Shown in pieces: positions 10,509 to 21,244 of a DNA stretch of 64,000 nucleotides; the stretch's first letter is position 1, and every line of letters begins with the position of its first letter. The DNA is from Anniella stebbinsi (taxonomy: Eukaryota > Chordata > Lepidosauria > Squamata > Anniellidae): the NCBI GenBank assembly GCA_029215795.1, contig JARDYH010000003.1:177394382-177458381 (forward strand), written 5' to 3'. Position numbers and translations under genes: made by a program. The notes beneath the pieces are model-generated. The model ran no database searches, was not told the origin of the DNA, and saw only the letters and a program-made list of their open reading frames with translations.

Positions 10509-12235
10509 ACCCCAGGAGAGGGAAGCAGCCAGGACCCCACGGGAAGACACAGAGCAGAGCACTGGTCTGAGGCAGAAATCGGGGACTTCATAGAGCTGTG
10601 GGGCAGTCGGGTAGCAAGGAGGATCATGGCCACAGCCAGGTACGATCACCTCTACCCCTGGCTCTCCAGGCAGATGCTGGAACGGGGACACAACCACAGC
10701 ACCAAGCAATGCAAGGACAAGCTGCACAGACTCAAGAGGAAGTTCAAGGAGACTGTCACGCACAATAACAGAACCGGGGTTGAGCCATGCACCATGCCCT
10801 TCTACGACAAACTGGCATGCCTGCTGGAAGAGCGCCACGATGTCGTACCAGGGAAAACAGCAGGCAGTGGGGTCGCAACCGGCGAGTACCCGCGCATGCG
10901 ACAATGAGCCCAACAGGCCCGAGGGCCATGCTGCGACAACATCGCCACCAGGGCAGCCCAACCGCTGCCATGGAGGGACGCCCCACGCCCGCCACCGACC
11001 AGCACGCCGGCAGCGAGGGCTCCACTGGATCCACGGCTGGTCGTGCCGAAGAGTGGGCCCGCAGGATCCCAAAGCTCATCACTGCTGCCGCAACCACCAC
11101 CGGTGCCACCCAGGACAGCCCTCTCCTCAAGGAACGCCTCCCCTGTGACAGCCTCCTCCAGCACCAACAGCCCTACAGCATTCATACAGCTGATCTGTGC
11201 AGAGTTGGAGGTAGAGGACACCAGACCCGTCCTGCTAGTGCCAGAAACACAGCAGGAGGAAGATCGTACAGGGCCATCACGCCCATGGGTGCCACCTGCG
11301 AGGGCATGCCCGGCCGGCGCCACACCATGTATGCGGGTGGGGTCGGCGAGCCGCAGCACCATGGTGGAGGGGTTCGCCTGCAGCATCATGGACGCCATTA
11401 CGGGGATGGGGCCAGTGTCACAGGAATAGCAGGATGAAATGGAGCAGCTCGTGGAGCTATAGGTGCCTGATGTCTTGGAGCCAGAACTGTCGCCTTCCCA
11501 GGAAGAGCTGTGGGCCACCAACACGCAGGCTACTGACGAGACCTTAGTAGAAGTGGACGAGATGGAGGAGGGCGAACTGCCAGAAGCCAAGCTCCAGGTT
11601 GGCGAGGCCGTGCTCGTGGAGATCGAGGGACCCCCACAGCTGGAGGTCGTGGAGATGGAGGGCACAGCCCCCCTAGAGGAGGAGCCACCACCCCCTCTCA
11701 CCAGCGAGGACGTTGCGGGACCGGCTGCTCAAGCCCGTCCCCTGACCAACGCACAGAGGTGTGCCCGTATGTGCCACAGGCGCAAGGCAGACCGACCGCA
11801 GGTGGCAAGGGGCCTGGTCACAGCCACAGAGGCGACAGGGGGATGCTTCCACGAGCTATTCACATGCATGGTGGGCGAGGAGGAGATCAGGCGCACCAAG
11901 GAGCGCATTTTCACTATATGGGCGACGCGCACAGCCATGGAGGGATGCTCCCAAGCCATATGGAGGCGGGACAGGACGTGCACTGTAGTCTGGAAGATCA
12001 TGTCACCAGGATGACCGAGGCCATGGCAGCTACCGACACCATCATCGACCGAGGCATGCACGAGCGCACAGCTGCCATCGACTGCCAAACCGAGGTCCTC
12101 AGGGAGCTTGCCCAGGCATTCCGGGGAGCATACCATGGCCCCCTGCAGTCCGCCCCCTACATGCCACTGTACAGATACATGCCGCCACAGCAGTACCTGC
12201 CTCCGCCAGCGGCCGCAGCATACCGGACCCCTTGA
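10509..12235 (+). pseudogene. Harbinger Myb/SANT-like DNA-binding protein, broken
   Basis: One frame stays open from 10509 to 12014 except for three stops: TGA at 10905-10907, TAG at 11427-11429 and TAG at 11460-11462. A frameshift near 12000 moves the end into another frame, up to 12235. The N-terminal domain (10560-10830) has the trihelix/SANT-like pattern: HWSEAEIGDFIELWG, then RYDHLYPWLSRQMLERGH, then TKQCKDKLHRLKRKFKET, then PFYDKLACLL. The middle is acidic (EVDEMEEGELPE), and the end holds a helical stretch and a proline/tyrosine-rich tail. In this superfamily the protein binds the transposon ends and helps the transposase enter the nucleus. The three stops could each arise from a C-to-T change in CGA or CAG codons, as expected from decay. 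Confidence 0.8.
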
Positions 12236-13348
12236 GCAGCGCTGGCTGCAGCAGGTGCCTCAGGGATGGCAGGAGGAAGGCCAGAGGGCAGGAGCAGTGA
12301 CGCTTAGGCAGCCGGGCCAAGCGGGCCCGGGACATCACAACAGACTCCTCCTTGCATGACATGTCCTGAGCCATGGGCATGTAACGGTCCCCCTGGCACA
12401 TCCGCTGAGGGTCCTTGGCAGTATACACTTCCTCCTCATGTCGCGATAAGCCCCCTGTCACCTCCTGTTGCTCTGGCAACCACCTCCCTTAGGCCGTTCT
12501 GCCCGCTCAAGGCCAAGTAGATGCAGCATCTGACCGCTACTATGTTGCACATTCTGCATTCCATGTGTTTGCATCCCCCACTGTCCATCACTGCAGCCCA
12601 TTGTTGTTGAGATGGCAGCACCCTACAGGTCCGCTGGGCTCCGCGTGAGCCGTTGCCAGGCCCTGTGGCATGGAGGTTGGTGTGCAGGTCAGTTGGCCTG
12701 GGTGCAGGGGAACCGCTATGGCCTTGTCACTGATGGCTGTCCTTCCTCCCCTCCCCTTCTCTTCCCCTCTCCCAGGGAAGCTGCGCTCCCTCCGCTGTGC
12801 CATCCGCAGAAGGCGCAGGGCCCATATGGTATGGCGTCTCCATGCTCTGGAGCTGGCCTTGGGAGAAGTCCTGCATCGCATTCGACACCTGGAGCGGAGC
12901 ATAAGGCGTTGCTGCTGTCCGATCCCCAGCCGGCCATAGGCCTTTCCGTTGGCATAAGTGAGCTGCACTCATCCCCCCTCTGTAGTGCCCTTACCTCGTC
13001 ATGAAGCGGTGCTGCCCCATTGTGCCCCCCCACTCCGGCCACTTCCTTTCATTTCCCTCTCTTGCAGGTGTGCAGCAGCCATAACAAAGCCACCTTGGCT
13101 TCCCATTCCCACACTCCCATATTGGGCAGTCCCATGCTGGGCACGTTGCCATCCCTTCCTCCGTCCTCCTGCTCCGTCATGCCCACTGGCCCTTCCATTG
13201 AGCCTGCCTCCCCTCTGGCCTCTGCAGCACTGGTGGCTATGTCCTGGTGAGAGCTCTCTACGGCCGGCTTACAGGCGGCTATTCAGGCGGCCACGCAGAA
13301 CCATGGTGACAGCGACGAGGTGGACGTGCTACGTGTCTGGCTGGTGCC
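12236..13348 (+). other. Harbinger inter-gene region with possible exon
   Basis: A pyrimidine tract ending in CTCTCCCAG at about 12774 precedes an open stretch to 12939. That stretch encodes a basic, leucine-heptad-like peptide (GKLRSLRCAIRRRRRAHMVW, then further leucine/isoleucine-spaced residues). A second acceptor-like site, CCCTCTCTTGCAG, lies near 13068, and a donor-like site TCCTGGTGAGA near 13247. These suggest spliced transposon transcripts, but no splice evidence exists beyond the sites themselves. Confidence 0.4.
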
Positions 13349-14617
13349 TTGTCCGCGGGGCCGACGTTCGGGACGGGCGACGGTCACTGGCCCCTCGGTG
13401 CTGTGGAGGCCTTGCCCTGTTGCTGGGCCTCCATTCTGCTGCTGCTGCGACGCCGTGATGCGGGCATGGTGGCTTCAGAGGCATTGGCCAGAGGCACGGC
13501 TGTGGAAGCCCTGCACCGCGGACCCCGCCTGGCGACATCGGCTGACCTCCTTGATCAGCGCGAGACCATGCGCCGCTGGGTGCTTCCCCAGATGGATGCT
13601 GTGTGGAAGGAGATGCAGAACTTGGAGGACTGGGATGATGAGTGTTTCCGGGGGAGCTTCAGCATGTCCCGCGTGACATTTGAGGTGCTGGTAGCCGAGG
13701 TGACCCCTGTCCTGCAGAGGGAGTGTACAGTCATGCGCCCATCTATTCTAGTCTCTCGCCGTCTGGGCTTGACATTGTACAAGTTCGCGTTCAACGTGGG
13801 GTACCTGCTGCTGTCGACGATCTTCGGGGTGGGCGTATCCACTGTCTGCGAGATCTTCTGGGAGACGGTGAGTATGCTGAACGAGCTGTACCTGGCCGAC
13901 GTCATCCGGGTCGGGGACGAGCGGGAGAACATGCATGGCTTCTGTGCCCTGGGCTTCCTGCAGGCAGGCAGGGCTCTGGACTCGACCCACGTACTCATCC
14001 TGGCTCCCCCCTCCCATGGTGATGAGTACTACAACCGCAAGCGTTTCTACAGTATGGTTCTCCAGGCGCTGGTGGATGCCAAGAGGCGATTCATGGATGT
14101 CTATGCGGGTGTGTCCGGGTGTGGAACTCCCCCCTGGCGGCCAAGCTGTCGTCGGGCTGCTTCCTGACCTCCTGGCCCGCTTCCGTGTGTGGGCGTGCCG
14201 TGGGTCCGCTGCTCCTGGCTGACCAGGCCTTCGCCCTCCAGCCATGGCTGATGGCCCCATACCCCTACCCCTGCAATGCCGTGCAGCGTAAATACAACTA
14301 CTACCACTGCTGTGCCCGCCTGCCCGTGGAGAGCGCCTTTTCTTAAGGAAAGTTGGTGCTCCTTGTTTAGCTTGCTGGACTTGCAGGCTATCATCCCCGA
14401 CGTCATGGTGTGCTGCTGCATCTTGCACAACATCTGCAAGTCCCATGGGGACGTGTTACTGGCCGAGCACCCTGACCTCCCCCAGTCGGGCGAAGACGCT
14501 GATGCCATTGCTGTGGATGGGCGTGACGTTGTGCCTTTGCCTGGGCCCATGAATCCCATTGGGGAGTGCCATGCCCGTGTGGAAGTGGCATGGGTGCATG
14601 AGAGTATCGGTGACTGA
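13349..14617 (+). pseudogene. PIF/Harbinger (HARBI1-like) DDE transposase, frameshifted
   Basis: The N-terminal part (WDDECFRGSFSMSRVTFEVL, then a helix-turn-helix-like stretch ending VGVSTVCEIFWE) and the first catalytic motif, with Asp in ALDSTHVLILAP (near 13976-13990), read through to FMDVYAGVSG. Around 14105-14120 the frame shifts, and the stretch that normally carries the second catalytic Asp (the HDAR-type motif before NSPL) is missing. The protein resumes as VWNSPLAAKLSSGC. The catalytic Glu follows in LPVESAF (14329-14331). An extra base in the T run at about 14340 then causes a TAA stop, and the conserved end (CCCILHNICKSHGD) lies in the next frame. In family terms this enzyme cuts and pastes the element at 3-bp targets. 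This copy cannot be active. Confidence 0.85.
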
Positions 14618-14917
14618 TCTGGCTGCACTACCCCCACCCCGTGTGATCTGCAGCTGTGGGGTTCCTTCTGTGGACTGCCGTTGCTTCCTGGCTGTGCGCC
14701 CCTATTCGTCTTCCCATCGTCCCTTTCTGCCACTTGCTGCTTCTAGGTGCCCTGCTCTGCTTTCCCCTCACCACTGTGCCTTCCCAGTCACCTTCTTGCA
14801 GCCCGGGGGCGACCGGCCTTTCCGATGACTCCGCCCGTGCTTCACAGTGGCCCTGTGCCCATGTAGATGGAACAAGGAGGGAAGGGAGCACCAACAAGCT
14901 GGAGGAAAAAGGAGAGC

Positions 14918-15943
14918 AAAGCTCTGATGCTATGTAAAAATATTTTTCTTTATTTCTGTTATCCTATCTTCTAGCTGCTCGACGTGTTTCGGTTACAAAC
15001 CTTCGTCAGGAGCTACATATAACAAATATAGCCACATTTTAGCCAACTCTTACATCGTAAAATCATTAACAATTATGTTAAGCAAGCATGAAACAACACC
15101 TATATCAAACTGAAAAACATCTTAGTTTACATTCCTTTGCTATCAAACACACCACAAATATTCAACATTTACACATTCGCATGAAAGATTTTATACACTG
15201 ACCTGGAGCACTTCTCTACGATTTTGTGATTGTTACCACTAAAAGCTGAATACAGAATAAGAATTATAGACCAAAGTTTTCTGCTCATGTAATGTCCTGA
15301 TAGGCTCAGTTATCTCGAAATTCTAAGCTCAGGGTCAATTTGAAAGCAATTTAAATCATTTCATTCTACAACTGGCAGCCTTGGTTGCCTTATGACTCAA
15401 TGATCCTGTCAACACTCACCCAGTTCATTTTCATTTTCAATGTGTTTTGTTTTGATCTTGATCTGGTAGCAGTTTGGGGAAGCTTTTACCAATCTGCTAC
15501 TTCTCATGCTGGAACCTTATTGTAAAGTTTTACTATTGTTTATATGAGGATAAATCTAACAAATCATTTAATCCACTGGGTTACAGGCTTTTTAAGGATA
15601 GATTCCAAAAAAGTTCTCTTTTACTGAGTACTGTCTTACCCCCTCTCACCTTTTCTATCCCCCAAAAAACCAAAGATTCTGGCCTATGTTTTTTATCTGT
15701 AAAATGTTTAACCAAAGGTGCCCCTGTTTTTTGACATCTTAGACTGTACAGATGCTCATCTATCCTGATCTTCAGTGGTCTTGTTGTCTTATCTACATAG
15801 ACCTTATTGCAGGGACAGGTAATCATATAAATGACCCCTGCAGTATTGCAGTTCAAAAAGTCTATAATCTGTATTGATTTGCCACTGGTGGGATGACTAA
15901 AACTGTACACTTTTTTAGTCAATCTACATAGCACCAGAGCTTT
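14918..15943 (-). mobile_element. Penelope-like element, 5'-truncated, inside Harbinger
   Basis: The minus strand encodes the C-terminal GIY-YIG endonuclease of a Penelope-like element. Its 3' untranslated region near 14975-15015 has the motif CTGACGAAGGTTTGTAACCG followed by AAACACGTCG, of a kind frequent in these elements. The two edges carry a 19-bp inverse repeat with one mismatch (AAAGCTCTGATGCTATGTA at 14918-14936 and its inverse at 15925-15943). Outside it, Harbinger sequence resumes. Confidence 0.78.
15581..15934 (-). pseudogene. Penelope GIY-YIG endonuclease fragment
   Basis: The fragment is about 117 residues. The core reads CNTAGVIYMITCPCNKVYVD followed by KTTRPLKIRIDEH. This is the GIY-YIG fold as it appears in Penelope-like elements: GIY is represented by GVIY, the YIG triplet by YVD (Gly replaced by Asp), followed by the conserved KT-x-RPL-x-x-R-x-x-x-H. 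In the family this domain nicks the target for reverse transcription. The reverse transcriptase part is absent, so this is a 5'-truncated copy. The Gly-to-Asp change may be inactivating. Confidence 0.8.
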
Positions 15944-16732
15944 CTCTCGTTTTTCTCCAACCTGTGCCCATTTTTATACGCCCCGCTGAATAATTATTTT
16001 TCACTTTCCGCCTCTCTAGCCTTCTTTCCAGTGTTTGCGGGTATTGCACTCGGGGGGGGGGTGTCTTGGGTGGGGGCTTGGGGACATTGGGTGCCCTCGC
16101 GGCTGCTGCGCCTCCTGTGTAGGGTGGCTGTGGGCTGCTCTCAGGGCAGGGCTGCCTGCCATCCGGTTTTGGTGCCCGGGTCTGCATGTCGGCCATGGCT
16201 TGCCTGTGCATTGGCCATGCTCGGCCTTCCTTAGCTTTGGATGGGGCTGTGGGGCACTGTGGGGGATGGATCGGGCAGGTGTGCTTTGTGCCTGTTCGAT
16301 GGCTAGCTGGCCGGCCCGTGCCCAGTCCCATTGGGGCATCGGGTGTGACGGGGCGTGGGTGCCAACTGTTGGGGTGCTATGCCAGGGATGTGGGGCGGCT
16401 GCACTGTCGGTGTGGCTGCTCCTCCTGTCTGCTTTTCCACCCAGGGCTGGTGTGTCCCACCCAGTGCCTATGACCGTCCAATGGTGTTTGAGAGGCGTGT
16501 CCTCCTGCAGCTTCAATGGCGGCGCCCATAGATTTTTGGCCGCGGTGTGTGCTGGGATACCTCTAGGAGGACTAGCAGTGGTTGGTGGGCGGGCAACATG
16601 GCGGGCAGGCTGTCAGTTACGGCAGTGTTCATTGTTCACCACCGGTGTGTTTGCCGGTGCCATGCAACGCCGGCTGCAGCGTGTTGTGTGGGGAGTACTG
16701 CCTCCTTAACTCCTGGTCAGTACACTATTTAC
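15944..16732 (+). other. Harbinger 3' non-coding region
   Basis: GC-rich DNA with long but featureless open frames on both strands. A G run lies near 16055. No domain is recognised. Confidence 0.5.
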
Positions 16733-16767
16733 CCCTCCATTGCTTATTGTGTCGTCCGAATTCAGCC
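16733..16767. repeat. Harbinger right TIR
   Basis: It ends GTCGTCCGAATTCAGCC, the inverse of the left TIR. It is followed by the ACT duplication. Confidence 0.9.
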
Positions 16768-16823
16768 ACTGAATTAGATGGACCAGCAGTTTGACTTCAT
16801 ATAAGGAAGCTTCCTGTGTTCCT
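16768..16823 (+). repeat. SINE, right piece (split by Harbinger)
   Basis: It reads ACTGAATTAGATGGACCAGC, then TATAAGGAAGCTTCCTGTGT, the 3' end typical of squamate tRNA-derived SINEs. It continues the piece ending at 9490. Confidence 0.8.
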
Positions 16824-16904
16824 TAATTTATGACAATTATTTTGTGCTCTAGATTACTTCAAACAATGCATAACATGAAGTAGAATCTAGTTTATGATAG
16901 CTTA

Positions 16905-17150
16905 TGCCATAAGAACATAAGTAGAACCATGCTGGATCAGACCAAGTGTCCACCTAGTTCAGCAGTCTGTTCACACAGTGGCCAACCAGCTGCCCACAGG
17001 AAACGCATAAGCAGTACATGAGTGCAACAGCACTCTTTCACTCATGCTCCCCAGCAACTGGTGTACATAGGCATGTTGCCTGTGATACTGGAGGTAGTAT
17101 ACACTCATCATACTGGAGGTAGCATATAGCCATAGGGCAACTCATACTTC
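16905..17150 (+). repeat. LINE-3'-end-type reptile repeat (inverse orientation)
   Basis: It begins ATAAGAACATAAGTAGAACC, then ATGCTGGATCAGACCAAG and CACAGTGGCCAACCAGCTGC. It is the inverse of a LINE 3' tail type also seen at 37060-37265, which ends in CTCTTATGTTCTTAT. Confidence 0.65.
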
Positions 17151-17154
17151 GATA

Positions 17155-18439
17155 GGCCCAATACGTTAGAAATTCAGAGAGCAATTACATGGTTCTGTAA
17201 GACAACTGCATTGGTACCATAGAAGAGACAAAGCCTCAGATTTGGGCTCATAATGTATTTTATTTTTTACATGTCAGATATACCTAATCCTTTTCAATAT
17301 ATAGTCTTACTCAAAAGCACAAAGAAAATCTTATACTGCCAATGCTACAAACATGCACATATACTTAGGAATAAGCTCCATTAAACATAGTGAGACCTCC
17401 TTCTGCATAAACTTACTCAGTGGGACTTCTGAGTGGGATGTACTCTGAGAAAACCTACAGAATTTAACAGTGCTCTATGTTCTGTAATTTTTCTCACTGG
17501 AACAAGATAGCCCTGTTTTTTAAATCTCTGAAGAATATATGTTGGCTACGTCAGTTATATAGATATATTTATTTGTGCACATGCCTATATAATTCTAATG
17601 GTAGCTCAGCCTTCTAAATATATCCACAATTTTTTTTTCATTAGCCCATCTGCCCATGCGTATCAGAAGTCATATCTGAAAAGAACTTAAACAGAATCAT
17701 TTTTACTCAATCTGGGGAACAATTCAGTTGTTACAAAGTAGCTCTCTTGTGAGTGAGCAATACCTACTCCATCTTTAAGCAGCCAAAAAGCCAAGGAGTC
17801 TTCATTCCCCACTTCCAACAGAGATGAAACAAAGGCACAGGAATGGGGCTAAGAGCAATCAGAAAAGGCTAGGTCAAGTAATCCAGTTTCTAATAGACTT
17901 CCTAAAATGCATTCCCCAGAGGCAAAGGTGGGGGTAAAATTGAGCAGAATATGAATGCTAAGAATGATATCTGGTCATGCATCTGCAATGTGTTCCTATT
18001 GTTGAACTCCAGCATGGATACCTGTCTTTAAGACAGTAATTAGCATGTGAAGTCATCTTTTGTTAAAAGAATGTTTCTGGCAAGTACAGCCATCATCCCC
18101 AAATACCCTCTTTTGTTATGTCTTTCTCCCATGGCAAGTAACATCATTTTCCAGTGCTTATGAGCAGTGATGTCACTGCTTTTCTCCAGATTGTATAAAA
18201 ACCCTCAGGTTTAGAGAGTCAGGGTCTCCCTCTTCCCAGAGGCATGGGGCCATGCTGATGAAATCACTGGGTTCTTTACCCTCCCCTATGGGTAAGGTGC
18301 CACACTGCGCTGAAATCACTGAGTCTTTCCTCCCAGAGACTGAGACCAAGAGCTGCAAGCACGCTAGTTGCTGTCTACAGGAAAGAGCTTCAGTCCAGGG
18401 AAAGGTATATTGCTTTTAGAGATTCCCTCTCCTCTTTCC

Positions 18440-18477
<38 letters not shown>

Positions 18478-19463
18478 ACTAAGTCTCAAGTCTTCTCACA
18501 GTCTTGAAACTACTTTTAAGCTTCCATATGCTTAGCTAATTCCCCCAAAACTAGCTTGTGCATTTGAATCTGTTTATGCCTCAATAAATGTACCATTGTG
18601 GTGTTATCCTCCTCAAGAGTGTGGATTTCTTTGGGTAAGAATCGCCTTACTTAGGCACAGATGCTCTATTGCCAATGTCTAAAGATAAGCGGGTGTGTAG
18701 GTCTCATTAGAATGTGTGCAAGTTTGTACACAGGTCTAATGAGAGCACATCACGTAACACAATAATGTGCTCCCACAAGTGCTACTGACATTACCTTAAC
18801 AGAAGCCAATGCTTGTGCAATGTCAATAGTGCTTGCTGGCGCAACAGGCTTCCTGGAAAGCCTGTTGCACCAGCAAGTGCTTACTGACATTGTGCAAGCA
18901 TTGGTTTCCACTAGTGGAACTCACTGGGGATCCTTCTCCTTGTTGCCTGGAGTTGATTCTTAGGCCCTTTCCACACCAGGCTTTTTGCCAGGGATGGCCC
19001 CTGGCTGCCCTCTGTGCACCGATGGTATGTATTAGGTACTTCCAAGGTCACCCTCCCTCCCTCCCTCTACTCCCCTATGGTGTAGAAAGGGCCCTAGTCA
19101 TCACAGACAAGTAGCTACTGAGAATCCATGGGGTAGCATATGGCTATTGCAACAAGGATGCCCATCCTGCTTTGCTGCTTATTTGCTTTGCGCCCCATTA
19201 TATGAGGTTACTATCAACTGTTAGCTATGAAGGGTTTGTATAGACATGACTGGCTTGCCAAAAAACTGTTACAATCACATGTAAATGAATCATACCTAGT
19301 TCCACCATAGCCTCTTTGCTCATTTTATGTTGTGTAACTGGTTGACATGATGCAACACTCGGTGGCAATGTCTATTGTTAGTGTGGGGCAGCTTTCACTA
19401 TGCTGCTATACCATTGCAATGTCCAGGGCTAGTCCTCAGTGCTGCTGATCTGGCTCAGTAGTT
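17155..19463. other. Non-coding stretch, no gene seen
   Basis: AT-rich DNA. It holds a (GT)n run at 18441-18476 and an old repeat near 17350-17470 with TGGGACTTCTGAGTGGGATG. A short hairpin near 18826-18880 has GCTGGCGCAACAGGCTTCC and its inverse. No conserved coding signature. Confidence 0.5.
18441..18476. repeat. (GT)n microsatellite
   Basis: About 17 GT units. Confidence 0.95.
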
Positions 19464-20210
19464 ATCATATTTAATCGAATCTAAGACTCCATTGAATGTA
19501 AGACACACCTTAATTTCAGGGCCAACAGGGAAAAAGCTTTACGTCGATTCAGGCACACCTTAATTTCAGCACCCCTTCTGCCTTTCCCCCCTCCCCACTC
19601 ACCTCCATCGCCATCACCCATCCTCGCTGCCACCACCACTGCTCCATGCCGCTGCCAGCGCTTGCCTCAGCCTGGCAAGGCATCGTTACTGGGAACTAGG
19701 CCACGATCTGGCTTAGTTCCCAGTAACAATGCCTTGCCAAGCTGAGGCGAGCATTGCCAGCGGTGCGGAGCAGCAGCAGAGACGGCAGCAAGGATGGGCA
19801 AAGGTGATGGAGGTGAGGGGGGAGGGTTAGGACTAGGGTCCCGCAAGTCCCCCCTGCCCCCTTACCTTGATCGCTGCTGCCTCGGCCTGGGAAGGCTTCA
19901 GTACTGGGAAGTAGGCTGCGATCTCACGAGATCTCCCAAGATTGCAGCCTACTTCCCACTACTGAAGCCTTCCCAGGCCGAGGCAACAGCAATCAAGGTA
20001 AGTGGGGAGGGGTGACTTCTGACTGGCCTTGTGGGGTCCCTCAGGACCCGCTAGGGCGAGTCGCAGGGGGGCATGCAGAGCCCTAGTGCCTTCTGCAAAA
20101 CGCAGGAAAAATCCAGCGATTCTAAGTCGCCATCAATTCTAAGACGCACCCCGTTTTTATAGCTGTAAACATGGGGGGAAAAGTGTGTCTTAGAATCAAT
20201 TAAATATGAT
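19464..20210. mobile_element. 747-bp foldback DNA element
   Basis: The ends ATCATATTTAATCGAATCTA and the inverse at 20180-20210 (ATCATATTTAATTGATTCTA when inverted) are near-identical. Two internal GC-rich palindromes follow one another: GCCTGGCAAGGCATCGTTAC with its inverse about 80 bp away (19670-19765), and GGCCTGGGAAGGCTTCAGTA with its inverse (19880-19990). No protein is encoded; this is a non-autonomous element. The superfamily is unassigned. Confidence 0.75.
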
Positions 20211-20380
20211 ATTGATCAGATTCGGCCAACATGCCGTGGTTCATCATGAAGGTAATCTATGAAGAGCCGTAGCACCTGTAAGAGCCAATTGGATCTTGCA
20301 AATCTAGCAAAGGTAGGTCATGTCAGGGGTAAGCAACCTTCACGTAACCTTAAAACAGCCCTCGCATAACCCACACTCAC

Positions 20381-20501
20381 TGGGTTCACATGACACGACA
20401 ACCCCAGAGCGGGGATTGCATGCAGCCGTATGTGTCCTACATACACCACAGCCTCATCATGGGTTTACCCACAGTGGGCGATCGTGTTATGTGAACAGCT
20501 C
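20381..20501. mobile_element. Small MITE with TTCACATGACACG ends
   Basis: The left end GGGTTCACATGACACGACA and the right end CGTGTTATGTGAACAGC are inverse. It resembles other MITEs in the window (36803, 43613). Confidence 0.6.
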
Positions 20502-20524
20502 CGTTGTGTCCCATCCTAAACTTG

Positions 20525-21240
20525 CTTCCACAATAGTTCATAGTAGTCCCAGAGCCAGACCAGGATTTATTTACCCAAAGAATGCAAAAGCTTTGTGAAT
20601 TTTTTTTGTTTATATATGATAGAAGTGTCTCAGAAAAGTGAGTCTTACAAAATTCCAGTGGTGATGTCATCAATATGCCTGCTGTGCTATTATGTAGTTG
20701 CCATATTTAAATATGCATAACTTCTCACCCGTTTATGCTACAGAGATGATTTTTTTCTGAAATGTTTCAAATTTAATGACAAATACTTTTCGTAATTACA
20801 CATTTTTGTTAACTGCATTAGTTTTTGAGATAATTTCATTTGAATGTATAACATCTGTGTTCACATTGGTTATGTGTGACGTTTAACCATGATTTGCTAA
20901 AAAACTATATGACTTTCAAAAGAATACTCAAGTACAAAAAAGTTGCATTTTTTAATGAGGATTAAGAAAATGTATAATAACATGGGGTTTACCCCAATGC
21001 TTAGGGAATTATGAGTGATATCTTGTTATATGTCCACTTTCTCAGGATTGCATGATTTTACAGTTTATCATACAATTTATCATATTGATGATGTCATCAC
21101 GCAGCCTCCCACCTCTGGAATTATATAAACAAAAAATATTCACAAAGCTTTTGCACTCGTTGGAATTAATAAATTCTGCCTGGCTCTGGGACTATAGGAT
21201 CTGGCTGGAAGATATTAAGAGATGCAAACACTATCTCCAG
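20525..21240. repeat. Large imperfect inverted repeat
   Basis: The left arm, 20535-20690, contains AGTCCCAGAGCCAGACCAGG, GCAAAAGCTTTGTGAAT and GATGTCATCAATATG. The right arm, 21065-21205, contains their inverses in reverse order. About 370 bp of AT-rich spacer lies between. It probably represents an old DNA transposon or an inverted duplication. No protein is seen. Confidence 0.65.
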
Positions 21241-21244
21241 AAAT

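Larger units (their letters stand above)
9491..16767 (+). mobile_element. PIF/Harbinger DNA transposon, full length, 7277 bp
   Basis: Terminal inverted repeats of 35 bp begin GGCTGAATTCGG at the left (9491-9525) and as the inverse at the right (16733-16767), with two mismatches. They are flanked by a 3-bp duplication ACT (9488-9490 and 16768-16770), the size expected of PIF/Harbinger. Inside are the two genes typical of the superfamily: a Myb/SANT-like DNA-binding protein (10509-12235) and a DDE transposase (13349-14617), both on the + strand and both broken. The interior is markedly more GC-rich than the surrounding DNA. A Penelope-like element sits at 14918-15943. The flanks join into one SINE, which fixes the boundaries to the base. 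Confidence 0.92.

Noticed and set aside
10263..11701. Long minus-strand open frames (269 and 299 codons) inside the Harbinger element
   Set aside because: They lie antisense to the SANT-protein gene, have no domain, and reflect high GC content with few stop codons.
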